A stretch of DNA of 64,000 nt from NCBI GenBank assembly GCA_016200265.1, contig JACQFE010000012.1, positions 84,332 through 148,331 of the forward strand. Direction: 5' to 3'. The notes under the pieces were generated by a model. That model was not told the origin of the DNA. It was given only the letters and a program-made list of their open reading frames with translations, and ran no database searches. A program made the translations under genes and the position numbers. Shown here piece by piece: positions 33,892 to 43,995 of this stretch; position 1 is the stretch's first letter, and every line of letters begins with the position of its first letter. This DNA comes from Planctomycetota bacterium. GTDB lineage: Bacteria; Planctomycetota; Phycisphaerae; UBA1845.

Positions 33892-35658
33892 TCATCTCTG
33901 ATGACGATGCGTCAGATCGACGACCCTTGCATTGACTGTCCCATTTGCGATCAGCGTCCCGCCAGGACACACAACAATTGCGTTTGGTCTCTGTTGCCCA
34001 TGCGCCTTGCATTGGCCGACCATAATTGTCCCGCCGCTTGCGACTGTGACGGTTCCGCTGGGCGCAATTTCGAATGTCGAACCGACGCTTACTTGACCGC
34101 CCTGCGACACGTCCAGCACTCCGATTCCATCGCCGCCAACCTTTAGGTTCGTGACGTTGTCCAAATGCGATCCACGTCCGGTTACGTCGACCTCCCCGTT
34201 TGAACCCGCGACTTCGCCGATTACACAGTTGTCGTCACTGACGACTCCACTGTTGGTGACGGCCAGCGTGCCTTGTCCCTGCTCGCCGACGCGCAGTGCG
34301 GACGCTACTTGCAAGATTGAACCTACGCCGCTGACCGTGACCGCCCCGACGCCGTTGGAAGTGTTTCCGATTTCGGCACTGTCGCATTTTGCACTTCCGC
34401 CACCATCAATAAGCAACGTTCCGTGGCCATCGTCCCCGGCAAAAAGCGGTCCCGTCATAATCCACTGCGAACCAACATCCTGCACGATCACTTCGCCTCG
34501 TGACAGGCTACGATTCCCAATGACTCCCCAAATACTTGACACGCCGCCGCCGCTCAGGATCGACAAAACACCGTGACCCGTGGTGTCAGTGTGGTAGACG
34601 CCACCAACAGTCAGCCTGTCGATGCCTGTCCAAGTGGAACCTTTTCCTGTGACGGTCGCACTCCCCGTCGCTCCGTCGCTAGTACCAATGAATGCGAAGG
34701 TTGGATCGCCTGTCGCTAAATTCTGGGCGACACATTGTCCGCCGTCGGCAATAATCAGCGTTCCGCTGTTGACGTTACATCCAGCGCGGATCTTCGAACC
34801 TTGACCTGAGACAACAACCGACCCGGAAGAGAGTTCATTTGCTGGACCGCCATATGGTCCATTGCTGACATCATTGGCAACCACAGATGCTCCGTTAAGC
34901 ACTTCCAAGTGTCCTACTCCTCCTCCATTCCCGATCCAAACGGAACCTGGAAGGGCTGACATGTCCAAAACCGCAGACGGACCGACTAACGTAAGCTTGC
35001 CAGTGTTGTCTAAAGGTTCCCCAAGCGTTGCGCAGCACCCATCGACAGTCATTGTTCCATTACGAACTGTGAGGGAGGCGTTACCAGGAGTACTGTTGTC
35101 CGACCGGGTCGTCCCGATAAGGCAACCTGAAGACAAGCGATAACTACCTGACTTCGAGTCGGATGGTGCACAGCCATCACTTCCGGGACCGAGATCAAAC
35201 ACCCAGTCTTCGTTCTCGATCCGAAGAACCTGACTCACGGCATCACCGGCAGCGGTCTGCGATTCATGTGATATGCACACGCCGCCCCAATACCGGCAGA
35301 AGCTTCCGAAATGGATTTCATGGGGTGCCGACTCTCCTGGCCCCACATACAAGCCGGAGCCAAAAATCGCTTGGTCCACGCACCCGTCACTGCAACCCGC
35401 ACCGCAGGGCGGGTCAGCGGAGCCATTGCAGGTGGCGCAACAGCAAGGTGGATTGTTTGTCCAATATTCGCATTCGAAGAACGAAGCAATGGGCACTTGC
35501 GTGGGATCACAGTAATTGGAATCCAACGACTGCCAATAGGTGTCGTCAGCCGCAGCGCGATGTGCGCCACCTGGCACGACGGCGGCGATACTGATTGCAG
35601 ATGCAAGAATCGTTGCATGGATACGGCTGCTTGTTGTCATTTCCATTCGGTTGCTCAT
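33892..35658 (-). CDS. Secreted beta-helix protein with T5SS/PEP-CTERM-associated repeats
   Basis: 588 residues. Signal HATILASAISIAAVVPGGAH. Residues about 45-130 are Cys-rich (FECEYWTNNPPCCCATCNGS, then PPCGAGCSDGCVDQ). The rest is a ladder of about 20-50-residue repeats of the type GTLLIDGGGSAKCDSAEIGN, then VGAVTVSGVGSILQV, matching the T5SS/PEP-CTERM-associated repeat (parallel beta-helix). No autotransporter barrel and no C-terminal sorting helix are seen, so export and anchoring are unclear. Probable extracellular adhesin. RBS before ATG 35658 is GGAGAAAAGAG-like, close to consensus. Confidence 0.78.
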   Translation of the reverse strand: MSNRMEMTTSSRIHATILASAISIAAVVPGGAHRAAADDTYWQSLDSNYCDPTQVPIASFFECEYWTNNPPCCCATCNGSADPPCGAGCSDGCVDQAIFGSGLYVGPGESAPHEIHFGSFCRYWGGVCISHESQTAAGDAVSQVLRIENEDWVFDLGPGSDGCAPSDSKSGSYRLSSGCLIGTTRSDNSTPGNASLTVRNGTMTVDGCCATLGEPLDNTGKLTLVGPSAVLDMSALPGSVWIGNGGGVGHLEVLNGASVVANDVSNGPYGGPANELSSGSVVVSGQGSKIRAGCNVNSGTLIIADGGQCVAQNLATGDPTFAFIGTSDGATGSATVTGKGSTWTGIDRLTVGGVYHTDTTGHGVLSILSGGGVSSIWGVIGNRSLSRGEVIVQDVGSQWIMTGPLFAGDDGHGTLLIDGGGSAKCDSAEIGNTSNGVGAVTVSGVGSILQVASALRVGEQGQGTLAVTNSGVVSDDNCVIGEVAGSNGEVDVTGRGSHLDNVTNLKVGGDGIGVLDVSQGGQVSVGSTFEIAPSGTVTVASGGTIMVGQCKAHGQQRPNAIVVCPGGTLIANGTVNARVVDLTHRHQR

Positions 35659-35775
35659 CTCTTTTCTCCATTTCTCGTTAGAATTCTGTTGCGCGGCATA
35701 ATTCCGCGCTTACACAACACAATTGTTCCGTAACACCGGCGCCGGCTTTAGTATTCGTCTCACGCGCTACCGGTC

Positions 35776-36177
35776 CTATTTCCCGGCGAAACTGTTTTGA
35801 AACCTTGCGAAGTCGAAGAGATCCACGTGCCCATCGCTGTCGAAATCGATGCATTCGCAACCGGCGAGTAGATCACTCGCCGGTCCGTCCAGACAATCGT
35901 TAAGCGCGCTATAGTCCAAGATCGAGGTTGTTCCGTCTTCATCGCAATCACCCGGCGGCTCCTCAAACCAAAATCCACTGGTCAAGGTGAAGCTGTTTCT
36001 CGAGGTCCGGCCAACTGTCGATTGGGCTATCGTGCCATGAACTTCAAAATGACCGCCATCTGAAACACCTCCTCCGCCAGCGATCACGGCTCGGGGAAGC
36101 ACAACATCGTCGGAATGCGCCGGTACATTTCCTAGCAAGAACCCGCCGGCCACCATTGCGAGAATTGCACGCCTCAT
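35776..36177 (-). CDS. Small secreted protein with dockerin-like C-terminus
   Basis: 133 residues from ATG 36177 (AAAGGGAA 7 nt upstream). Signal RRAILAMVAGGFLLGNVPAH. A domain resembling planctomycete GGGGxSxGGxFxVxGTIAQ segments (AVIAGGGGVSDGGHFEVHGT) follows. The C-terminus has two dockerin-like Ca2+ loops: GDCDEDGTTSILDYSALNDC and DFDSDGHVDLFDFARFQ. First gene of the left secreted series, after the HTH gene. Could dock to a cohesin-like partner or be a Ca2+-stabilised module; no cohesin recognised in the window. Confidence 0.75.
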   Translation of the reverse strand: MRRAILAMVAGGFLLGNVPAHSDDVVLPRAVIAGGGGVSDGGHFEVHGTIAQSTVGRTSRNSFTLTSGFWFEEPPGDCDEDGTTSILDYSALNDCLDGPASDLLAGCECIDFDSDGHVDLFDFARFQNSFAGK

Positions 36178-36272
36178 AGTTGTTTCCCTTTCGCTAAATC
36201 TTGTTGAATGATGAAAGTCATCCAACGTATCAACGTCGACGGTTCCAAAACAATCTGGAAGTTCTTCCAGGT

Positions 36273-36653
36273 TCACTCGCCTGCGGCGGCCGCACATCGC
36301 TTGCACCGACCGGCAACGACAATGCGAACTACGACGCCAACTCTTCGATTAACATTCAGCCGCTTGTAGAGCGCATCGGTGTGCGAACGCACAACACTTT
36401 CCGAGACTCGAAGCTCACCGGCGATTTCGGAGTTGGTCATCCCCAGACAAATCCGCCTGGCAACCTCCGTTTGCCGCTTCGTGAGGACCAAAATTGCACG
36501 TAACTCCCGCCATCGCTCGGAGGAAAACAGTTCCGGAAGCGGATCACCGTCTTGAAGTCCTTCGTCGAAAGAAAACACATATCCACTCCCTTGGCTTGTT
36601 CGGCTGCCAACATGGACTCCAAACCGCCTCCCCTCAAGCGTTGCCACCGGCAT
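36273..36653 (-). CDS. LuxR-type HTH regulator (stand-alone), left module
   Basis: About 126 residues from ATG 36653; start uncertain (no clear RBS). The C-terminal half is a GerE/LuxR helix-turn-helix: LTKRQTEVARRICLGMTNSE, IAGELRVSESVVRSHTDALY. No receiver domain. The region before it (LFSSERWRELRAILV) closely matches the paralogue at 43996 (LFTAARWAELAERIG). It is divergent from the ECF sigma gene, with an 88-base shared region, and heads the leftward secreted-protein series. A palindromic GGAAAATCTTCC-type site lies between. Probably a DNA-binding regulator of the surface genes. Confidence 0.8.
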   Translation of the reverse strand: MPVATLEGRRFGVHVGSRTSQGSGYVFSFDEGLQDGDPLPELFSSERWRELRAILVLTKRQTEVARRICLGMTNSEIAGELRVSESVVRSHTDALYKRLNVNRRVGVVVRIVVAGRCKRCAAAAGE

Positions 36654-36741
36654 CGATCTAACGCAAAATCTGGAAAATCTTCCTGGTATGATGCGGAAAT
36701 AATGCAGTCGTATTGGTAACGGGGCTAATTGGAGGACTTGT

Positions 36742-37356
36742 GTGGACATTTGCGAAGAAAGTTTGACAACAGCCGCGATTGCGGGTGACAACACCGCATT
36801 GGCCCAGCTTCTTGAAAGAAGCTATTCGGCAGTTGTCGAGCGCCTGGCGCCGACAATCGGGCCGAGTTACCGATCGCTCATCGATGCCGATGACGTGTAC
36901 CAAGTCACGTGCATCGAAGCGTTCCTCAAAATCCGCGAATTCCGTCCCGAGGGCTCTCACGCCTTCGTCGGTTGGCTTACGCACATCGCACAAAACAATG
37001 TCCGCGATGCCATTCGATGGCTTAACCGTAAGAAGCGCATGTCCCCGCGAAAAAAAGCCCCTCGAGCCCACGCCACAGATTCCTATATAGGGTTGCTCGC
37101 TGAGCTAAAGGGCAGTGGAACGACGCCCATTGCCCGCGCAATGGGGTTGGAACTCAAGACTTTGATGGACGATGCCATCGCCAAGCTTCCACAGGATTAT
37201 CAAAAGGTGGTTCGCATGATCGACCTCGAAGAACGCACGGCGCAGGAGGCTGCAGAGGTACTCGGAAAATCAAGCGCCGCCGTGTACATGCTTCACGCAC
37301 GCGCCCACGAGCACTTGGCCAAGCTGCTTGGCGACAGCACAAAATTCTTTCGATAG
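36742..37356 (+). CDS. ECF-like sigma factor, left module
   Basis: 204 residues; GTG 36742 with GGAGG 6 nt upstream. Sigma region 2: IDADDVYQVTCIEAFLKIRE, then FVGWLTHIAQNNVRDAIRWL. Region 4: LPQDYQKVVRMIDLEERTAQ, then EAAEVLGKSSAAVYMLHARA. This is a planctomycete-type ECF. It lies 50 bases upstream of a Ser/Thr kinase and divergent from the HTH gene. In known planctomycete ECF groups of this kind the kinase is thought to act on the sigma factor in place of an anti-sigma; that is inference here. No anti-sigma gene nearby. Confidence 0.87.
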   Translation: MDICEESLTTAAIAGDNTALAQLLERSYSAVVERLAPTIGPSYRSLIDADDVYQVTCIEAFLKIREFRPEGSHAFVGWLTHIAQNNVRDAIRWLNRKKRMSPRKKAPRAHATDSYIGLLAELKGSGTTPIARAMGLELKTLMDDAIAKLPQDYQKVVRMIDLEERTAQEAAEVLGKSSAAVYMLHARAHEHLAKLLGDSTKFFR

Positions 37357-37406
37357 GCGCGTTAGATGGGGCCCACCCATGACGCTAGTACATTGGCGAA
37401 TTACAA

Positions 37407-40076
37407 ATGGTGAATAAGGCTCTGGATTTTGCTCAGCCCAAGTCGGTGCACTACATCGTGGCGATTGCGCGCGAACAAGTCGAGACGTGCGAGCTTGGAC
37501 AATACCACGAGTCCGTAGCATCAAGCTTCCCGGCTATTGCCGGTTATGAAATAGTGCGAGAGATCCTCCGTGGCGGGCAGGGTGTCGTATACGAAGCAAT
37601 TCAGGCGTTTCCAAATCGCCGCGTGGCAATCAAGATTCTTCGATACGGTCCGGCGGCCACCGCCATCGACAACGCACGATTTCGACGGGAAGCGAACGTG
37701 CTTGCACGGCTCCGGCATCCGAACATCGTTTCAATTCACGAAACCGGAGTTGTCTCCGGTAATCCCTATTTCGTTATGGACTACGTTGCCGGCGAGACCA
37801 TCGACAAGCACGTCGCGCACGCCAAGCCCTCGGTGAAGCAAATCGTTCTGCTTTTCCTCAAAGTTTGTGATGCCGTGGCCTCTGCTCACCGCATCGATAT
37901 CCTTCACCGCGATTTGAAGCCCGGCAATATTCAGATCGATGAATCTGGAGAACCACGCGTCCTGGATTTTGGTCTCGCCACTGAAGTCGGTCGAAATCAA
38001 ATGGATGGATCTTTGACCATCACGGGACAATTCATAGGAACTTTGCAATGGGCTACGCCCGAGCAAGCAGCTGCGGATCACGGGGCCATTGACAAGCCGA
38101 TTGATGTCTATGCACTGGGCTTAGTTCTTTTTCATATTCTCACCGACGCATTTCCTTATAAGGTCATGGGTCCTCCGTCGGATGTGCTCGACGCCATTCA
38201 ACATGCTAAACCGATGCCGCCAAGTCTCTTCCGACGCGGCATTCCCCCGGACCTTGATTGCATCGTCCTCCAATGCTTGGCAAAGGAACCTGCAAGGCGC
38301 TATGCAAGCGCAGTGGAGTTGGCAGCTGACCTCCGGGACTTTTTAGCCGACAAACCAATTAAGGCCCGTCGCGACACCGCCTGGTACGTTCTTGCGAAGA
38401 AAATTCGCCGCCATCGATGGGCCGTTGCGGTCCTTGGAGTGATGACAGTTGTTACAATTATCTACGCTGTAAGCATCACGGTATTGTTCCAAAAAGCCAC
38501 CACGTCCGAGCGACAGAAGAACGCACAATATGAAAGTGCCAAGCAGATTTTTCGGGTGCTCGCGAAAGAAATCGGCGAAATGGAGCATACGAGCGGCACG
38601 GCGAGTAGTCGCCGCAAACTCGTGACCGTAGCGTATCGTGGCCTCGGCCAACTTTTGTCCGAACGGTCCGATGACGCCCCAGTTTCGGCTGCCATGGCGG
38701 ACATTCTGTACATGATGGGAGATTTCGCGTCAGAACTCGGTCGCAATGGCGAAGCACTGGAGCACTTCACTGAGGCCGCTCATGTGCATGAGGCCTTGGT
38801 GCGGAATAATCCCGTCGATCTGGACTTGCAAGCCGCTTTGGCCATTGATTGGGTTCGCGCCGGAAATATTCACGAAGAGACTCGCGATGTTTCCACCGCG
38901 AGAACCCTTTACGAAAAAGCGTTGGACATCGATCTCCTACTCGTCCAATCCGCGCCTGGTAGCGCGCAATTTCTCAATAATCTGTTGTGGAGCTATCAAA
39001 GACTTGGCATTCTCGCCCGGGCACGCGGCGAAATTGATGCTGCGAGATCCTATTTTCACGAAGAACTCACATGCGCCTCGCGACTGATTGAATTGGCCCC
39101 CGACAAACCCGCATCGTTACAAGCACTTCTTGATGCTGCGCCCAGGCAGATACCTCAATACGGCACAGCGGAATCATCTCTCGGCAACGCCGAGATTCGG
39201 CTGAAAGCCGCGCAAGGTCGCCTCGCTTGCACCCCGGACGACCCAGCCGCTCAGGTAGCCTTAGCGGACACGCAATGTTGCATGGACAACACCCGTACTG
39301 AGAGTGCGAACATAGAAACTGCCCTCAGGCCGCTACTCCCCCTCGCGGAACGCATGCAATCGCTTGGTTCCGAAGACCCCAAAAATATGCGCCAGGTCGC
39401 CGATGCGCTTCGCACCTACGCCTATTACGCGGAACAAGCGGGGTTGACGAATGAAGCAGACGCTGCGATCGAGCGCGCCCTCACGATTGCGACAAGTCTC
39501 GTTCAAAAAGACCGCAATGTCGTCGAAAATATCACTCTCTTGGCCGACCTTCACGGACCAGTGAAGACGCAGGCAGAGCGTGACCGCGATTTTGTGAAGG
39601 CCCTGTCTCACGCCGAGGCTCAAGCAGAGTTATACAACGACGCGCTAGGCCTTGCGCCAGACAAACCGCAAGTGTTGCATGGGGCGTTCTTGGCACGGCA
39701 CAGCGTTGCCTCTAACCTGTACCAGCTTCACCGCGAAACCGAGGCAAAAAGAAGTATCAATGACACGATCGACATCGCCGAACGCGCCGTCAGCTCGGAC
39801 CGTGCAACGCCTGAGTTTCTGATGGACTATGGCCGAATTCTCACTCAGATGGAATCACTCGATCGACGCGACATCAATCGCGGGCTTGATCTAATGGAAC
39901 AAGCAATTTTGCTTTCGAAGCCTAGTGATCCACTGCTTTGGGAACAGCTCGGCAACGCTGCTTGGGATGCAAAACAACAGGAACGTGCTTGTATTGCTTA
40001 TGCAAAAATCGCACGATCCGTCGGGTCAACAGAAGTGAATCAGCAAATTCGCGGGAAGGAGTCCAAGAACCCGTGA
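37407..40076 (+). CDS. Transmembrane Ser/Thr protein kinase with TPR-like C-terminal region, left module
   Basis: 889 residues. Kinase domain about 50-315: GGQGVVYEA P-loop, VAIK (Lys76), HRDLKPGN (Asp169), DFGLAT (Asp187), GTLQWATPEQA. A membrane helix follows near residue 350 (RWAVAVLGVMTVVTIIYAVS). The C-terminal half (about 370-889) is helical with TPR-like units (ALEHFTEAAHVHEALVRNNP), extracytoplasmic if the N-terminus is inside. Start ATG 37407 lacks an RBS; later in-frame starts are possible. Follows the ECF sigma gene in the same direction. Likely a membrane receptor kinase signalling to that sigma factor; substrate not shown. Confidence 0.9.
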   Translation: MVNKALDFAQPKSVHYIVAIAREQVETCELGQYHESVASSFPAIAGYEIVREILRGGQGVVYEAIQAFPNRRVAIKILRYGPAATAIDNARFRREANVLARLRHPNIVSIHETGVVSGNPYFVMDYVAGETIDKHVAHAKPSVKQIVLLFLKVCDAVASAHRIDILHRDLKPGNIQIDESGEPRVLDFGLATEVGRNQMDGSLTITGQFIGTLQWATPEQAAADHGAIDKPIDVYALGLVLFHILTDAFPYKVMGPPSDVLDAIQHAKPMPPSLFRRGIPPDLDCIVLQCLAKEPARRYASAVELAADLRDFLADKPIKARRDTAWYVLAKKIRRHRWAVAVLGVMTVVTIIYAVSITVLFQKATTSERQKNAQYESAKQIFRVLAKEIGEMEHTSGTASSRRKLVTVAYRGLGQLLSERSDDAPVSAAMADILYMMGDFASELGRNGEALEHFTEAAHVHEALVRNNPVDLDLQAALAIDWVRAGNIHEETRDVSTARTLYEKALDIDLLLVQSAPGSAQFLNNLLWSYQRLGILARARGEIDAARSYFHEELTCASRLIELAPDKPASLQALLDAAPRQIPQYGTAESSLGNAEIRLKAAQGRLACTPDDPAAQVALADTQCCMDNTRTESANIETALRPLLPLAERMQSLGSEDPKNMRQVADALRTYAYYAEQAGLTNEADAAIERALTIATSLVQKDRNVVENITLLADLHGPVKTQAERDRDFVKALSHAEAQAELYNDALGLAPDKPQVLHGAFLARHSVASNLYQLHRETEAKRSINDTIDIAERAVSSDRATPEFLMDYGRILTQMESLDRRDINRGLDLMEQAILLSKPSDPLLWEQLGNAAWDAKQQERACIAYAKIARSVGSTEVNQQIRGKESKNP

Positions 40077-40507
40077 AAAGTCCAAAACCGGTGCATGGAA
40101 ATCTCCTCCGGCCGTTTTCATTATTCAAAATCAGGAAAGAGAACGTTGCTGCGCGCCGCGCCGTGCTATCATGCAACCTGCTGCCGCTAGTGCTGCCGCA
40201 AGGACTGCAATCGTGAATCCGGAAAGTGTGGGAAACTGTGTGCGATGGCGCTGTATGTTTGCGGGCACTATCCTTATAAAGGGCAGGGATTTGCATTCCC
40301 TAGCCTGCGTAAGAAACCGCGAACAATGAAACCGCAATAGTCGGCATCGATGAAACGATTCCACCAATTCGCGGCCCGTCGCTTTCGAATAAAATATCGC
40401 CAAGAAGCTCGCGGGAATTTGTTCCTCTTCGCCCTGATTTCTTGAGTGCCATAGTAGGGCACTTAATCCGAACACGCATCGCCATCAGGTTTCCATTGCC
40501 AGGAGTG
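40077..40507. other. 431-base region between the two converging kinase genes
   Basis: Holds a possible gene remnant at 40131-40247 on the minus strand and no complete gene. Both kinase genes end here, tail to tail, so it is the mirror axis of the two modules. Confidence 0.5.
40131..40247 (-). pseudogene. IPTL-CTERM-like tail remnant
   Basis: The frame ends QFPTLSGFTIAVLAAALAAA, then GCMIARRGAQ, the form of an IPTL-CTERM sorting tail (motif, helix, basic end). Nothing upstream in the frame looks like a surface protein, so it is likely the end of a decayed gene. Could also be chance hydrophobic sequence. Confidence 0.35.
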
Positions 40508-43168
40508 TTAGCTGCCGATGGTGTTCTTATGAGACACACTCAATTCCTCTCGCGCTTTGCGAAATTCCTCAGCCTTGTCCGGTTTGCCCCATGCGTCATA
40601 GAGATCAATTATTCGATCCACTGCCCCACGCGTCCAGGCGTGATCCTTTCCTAGCACGGTTGTAAGTTTCGAATAGCCCGAAAGCAGATATGACTCGGCC
40701 TCCTCGAACCGCCCGAGAGCTCGCAACGAATCGCCATAGTTGCGTTCGATCCAGCCGATGTCCCCGTGTTCCGGCGGCAGCACCTGCCGCGCAGTTTCAA
40801 GAACTTCCTTCAGCATAGCCTCCGCTTCTGCAGCGCGGCCCTGCTTCTGAATTATCCCCGCGAGATTCACTCGAGAGCGAATAGTGTTCCGATGATCGGA
40901 ACCCAATATACGAACACGTATTTCAAGATTCTGTTTGAGGATTGATTCAGCCTCGCTCAGGTTTCCATTGTCCGTTAGCAGCATGGCAAGGTTGTTGTAT
41001 GACATCAGCGTCGAAACATCCTCTCGTCCAAGCGATCGTTCTTGAACCTCGACGGCCCTTCGAAAGAGCGGGACCGCCTCTTGCAGTTTTTCAGGCCGAT
41101 CTACTTTGCCCCACTTCCAAAGCAGTGCCGCCAGATTGAATCTGGTGTTATTCGTTTCCGCATCATCCGGCCCTTGGCTTCTCTCTCGGATATTAAGCAA
41201 CATGCGACGAAGTTGTTCAGCCTCGTCAAGCTCACCTTTGGACTCAATGAGGTTCGCGAGGTCACTCAACGATTCGAGCGCATCAAGATGGTCGTCGCCG
41301 AACGCCTTGCGCCTCTCCTCCAGCACTTCCCGTAAGAGGGCTTCTCCTTTGGCTGACTCACCGCGATCAAGTAGTCTCGATGCCCAAGAATGAGAGATCA
41401 AAAGCCGCAGGGCGTCTCGCCGCCCAAGCGAGTTGTTGGCAGATTCAATTGCCGCGCCCAGTAGAAGATCGCATTCTTTGAGACGCGTGTCGCGGAGCGC
41501 TTTCTGATCATTCGTGTACGCTTCTTCAAGTTGCGCAAGCTCACTAAGAACTATTGCATAGCTCAATTGAGCTTCCAGCGTATCCCTTGCGTTGTTCCCT
41601 AGGGTTGCCCGGCGCAACTCGTACGCGCGCTGCAACTGGGGAAGGGCTTTTCGGATTTGGGGCAAGGCGGGGACGGCCGCACCAAAGGCCCGGTATGCTT
41701 CACCGATCGCAAAACGCATGCTTGCCTCGCCGAGTGGGTCTGTCTCAAGCTGGGCAACACGCGATTCGGCGCGGTCTAGCAACTTGTCCACAGCCTCGGC
41801 ACCGGTGCCAACGTTCCAAGTGTTGGCGCCTTTGAGAAATTCGATCCACAACTGACTCTGCGCCGTCGCCCGAATCTGCAACTCCTTGGCACGGTCCCGT
41901 TCGCGCGACGCACGGACTGCTTGCACCGTCGTACCAGCAATGCCGATGAGCAGCGCGCCGAGCGTCGCTATCGCACCCCAGACGAGAGTTCTATTGCGCC
42001 GGGCAAACTTGCGTAACTGGTATGCTGCCGATGCAGGCCGCGCGAGAATTGGCTCATCGGAAAGATACCGCCGAATGTCCGACGCAAATTCGGCGACGCT
42101 TTGGTATCGTCTGTCACGATCTTTTTCGATTGCCTTGAGGATGATGGTTTCGAGATCGCCACGCAGCACCGCGGAAACCGCGCTCGGCGGTTCCGGATCG
42201 TCCTCGCGGATGATCCGCACGGCCTCGTGAATGAGCTTCCTGTCGAGGTTGTACGGCAAGCGCCCGGCAAGCAGCTCGTAGCACACGACGCCAAGCGCGT
42301 ACACGTCAGAGCGGATATCGAGTGCCTCGGAGTCGCCCGTCGTTTGTTCGGGGCTCATGTACGGTATCGTGCCAATCAATTGGCCGATGTCGGTTTTCAA
42401 CGTAGTCGCGCGCACATCTGCGTCTGTCGCGCGAGCGATTCCGAAATCGAGCACTTTCGGGTTTCCAGTGGCGTCTATAAGAATGTTGTTTGGTTTCAGA
42501 TCACGGTGAAGGATGCAGTTCTGATGTGCGTGGGCGACCGCGTCACAGACGCGGACCAGCAGCTCCAGGCGTTCTCGCGTACTCAGCTTGCGATCGTCGG
42601 CGTACTTCGTCAGCACCTTGCCATCTACGTACTCCATGGCGAAGAATGGTTGTGGTTCTCCTTGCAGGTCTGCGATTCCAGCTTCGAAAATCTGCGCAAT
42701 GCCGGGATGCTGAAGCCGGGCTAACAAGTGAGCTTCGTGTTCGAGCCGACGAAAAGCCGATTGTGAGGCCATGCCTGGGCGAAGGACCTTTAGCGCAACC
42801 CTGCGTCGTGGGTTATCCTGCTCGACCAAGTACACGACCGCTGTTCCGCCCTGGCCAAGAGTGCGCAGCGGCGTAAAGTGCCCAATGCGTTCTGGGATTT
42901 GTCCGATGGCTTTGTCCTCACCGCCGTTTGGTGGCAGCTTGTCTCCGTGAATGTGGGCAGCAATGACTGCCATGCCATCTTTGATCGCCGGTTGCTCCAG
43001 GAAGTTGGGCGCAGCAACGTCCGCACGCAACATTGCGGCGACTTCAGCACGGAGCGACGCGTCTCCTCCGCAGCGTTCCTCGAGAAACTCCGATCGATGC
43101 TCCGGCGGCAGGTCACATGCCGCCAGGAAGATCGCCGTAACCTTGCCATGTCGGTCGGTGAGGCTCAT
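40508..43168 (-). CDS. Transmembrane Ser/Thr protein kinase with TPR repeats, right module
   Basis: 886 residues. An N-terminal region of about 90 residues (AIFLAACDLPPEHRSEFLEE) typical of planctomycete kinases precedes the kinase domain: LGQGGTAVVYLVEQD, VALK (Lys127), HRDLKPNN, DFGIARATD, GTIPYMSPEQ. Membrane helix near residue 400 (WGAIATLGALLIGIAGTTVQ). The C-terminal region has tetratricopeptide repeats (LFRRAVEVQERSLGREDVST; NNLAMLLTDNGNLSEAESIL), likely a sensor or protein-binding array. It lies 88 bases downstream of the ECF sigma gene, same direction, mirroring the left module. Confidence 0.92.
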   Translation of the reverse strand: MSLTDRHGKVTAIFLAACDLPPEHRSEFLEERCGGDASLRAEVAAMLRADVAAPNFLEQPAIKDGMAVIAAHIHGDKLPPNGGEDKAIGQIPERIGHFTPLRTLGQGGTAVVYLVEQDNPRRRVALKVLRPGMASQSAFRRLEHEAHLLARLQHPGIAQIFEAGIADLQGEPQPFFAMEYVDGKVLTKYADDRKLSTRERLELLVRVCDAVAHAHQNCILHRDLKPNNILIDATGNPKVLDFGIARATDADVRATTLKTDIGQLIGTIPYMSPEQTTGDSEALDIRSDVYALGVVCYELLAGRLPYNLDRKLIHEAVRIIREDDPEPPSAVSAVLRGDLETIILKAIEKDRDRRYQSVAEFASDIRRYLSDEPILARPASAAYQLRKFARRNRTLVWGAIATLGALLIGIAGTTVQAVRASRERDRAKELQIRATAQSQLWIEFLKGANTWNVGTGAEAVDKLLDRAESRVAQLETDPLGEASMRFAIGEAYRAFGAAVPALPQIRKALPQLQRAYELRRATLGNNARDTLEAQLSYAIVLSELAQLEEAYTNDQKALRDTRLKECDLLLGAAIESANNSLGRRDALRLLISHSWASRLLDRGESAKGEALLREVLEERRKAFGDDHLDALESLSDLANLIESKGELDEAEQLRRMLLNIRERSQGPDDAETNNTRFNLAALLWKWGKVDRPEKLQEAVPLFRRAVEVQERSLGREDVSTLMSYNNLAMLLTDNGNLSEAESILKQNLEIRVRILGSDHRNTIRSRVNLAGIIQKQGRAAEAEAMLKEVLETARQVLPPEHGDIGWIERNYGDSLRALGRFEEAESYLLSGYSKLTTVLGKDHAWTRGAVDRIIDLYDAWGKPDKAEEFRKAREELSVSHKNTIGS

Positions 43169-43256
43169 TCGTCATCTCGAACGTTGCGCGCAATGCACCT
43201 GATTTGAAGCGTGAACGACAGCAACCGGGGGCAACGAAAAAAAAGACGGGGCGAAT

Positions 43257-43823
43257 TCATGGCTCAAGCGACTGCCGGAGCCAGGCACTCGCGACTCGCC
43301 AATCCTCCTTTACGGTTCGCTCGGAGACTTCAAGAACGTGGGATACCTCCGGAACCGACAGCCCGCCAAAGAATCGTAGCTCGACGACCTTCGCCTGCCG
43401 CATCGATCGCGCAGCCAGAGCCTTCAAGGCCTCGTCAAGTTGAAGAAGGTCAACTTCCTCGGGGGCAGCAATCTCTTTTGCAACTTGAATCGGTAACTTG
43501 CGGCGTTCGCCCCCCCTTTTTTCTGCTTTGCGCCGCCGAGCGTGATCAATCAGCACTCGTCTTATCTGCTCGGCCGCGAGAGCAAGAAACTGCGCTCGAC
43601 CATGCCACTCGATTTGATCGGCGTCAACAAGTCGTAGGAACACCTCATGCACCAGGGCCGTCGGCTGGAGCGTGTGACCGGGTCGCTCATTTCGCAGGTA
43701 CGATTCGGCCAGGACCCGTAGTTCGTCGTATACGCGGGGAAGGAGCAGCTTCGCGGCCTCGCCATCCCCTGAGCCGAGCCGGATGGTGAGCCTGGTGGTC
43801 TCGGAAACGAACGCAGACAACAA
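43257..43823 (-). CDS. ECF sigma factor of the TIGR02999 (planctomycete) type, right module
   Basis: 188 residues; TTG 43823 with a GGGGGG stretch upstream. Region 2: LLLPRVYDELRVLAESYLRN, then TLQPTALVHEVFLRLVDADQ, ARRKAEKRGG. Region 4: RSMRQAKVVELRFFGGLSVP, EVSHVLEVSERTVKEDWRVA. This matches the TIGR02999-type ECF common in planctomycetes. Upstream of the kinase and divergent from the HTH gene, the same order as the left module but with a different ECF type. Confidence 0.9.
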   Translation of the reverse strand: MLSAFVSETTRLTIRLGSGDGEAAKLLLPRVYDELRVLAESYLRNERPGHTLQPTALVHEVFLRLVDADQIEWHGRAQFLALAAEQIRRVLIDHARRRKAEKRGGERRKLPIQVAKEIAAPEEVDLLQLDEALKALAARSMRQAKVVELRFFGGLSVPEVSHVLEVSERTVKEDWRVASAWLRQSLEP

Positions 43824-43995
43824 CGAACCCCCCAGCGCGATAACTCGACCGACGAGAAGGTGCAGTCAAGTCGCAGAAAATTATTTAACCGCCGATCGCC
43901 CCGTTGAGCAACCATTTACGCCTTGTATTCCGTGAAGCGGCCCCCGGACGCTTAGACGTGATCGGCGTCGTTGGATCAAGGGTATGGAGTAGCGA

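Noticed and set aside
43211..43789. 192-codon plus-strand frame opposite the ECF sigma gene
   Set aside because: Shadow frame of a conserved sigma factor; Arg/Pro-rich with no features.
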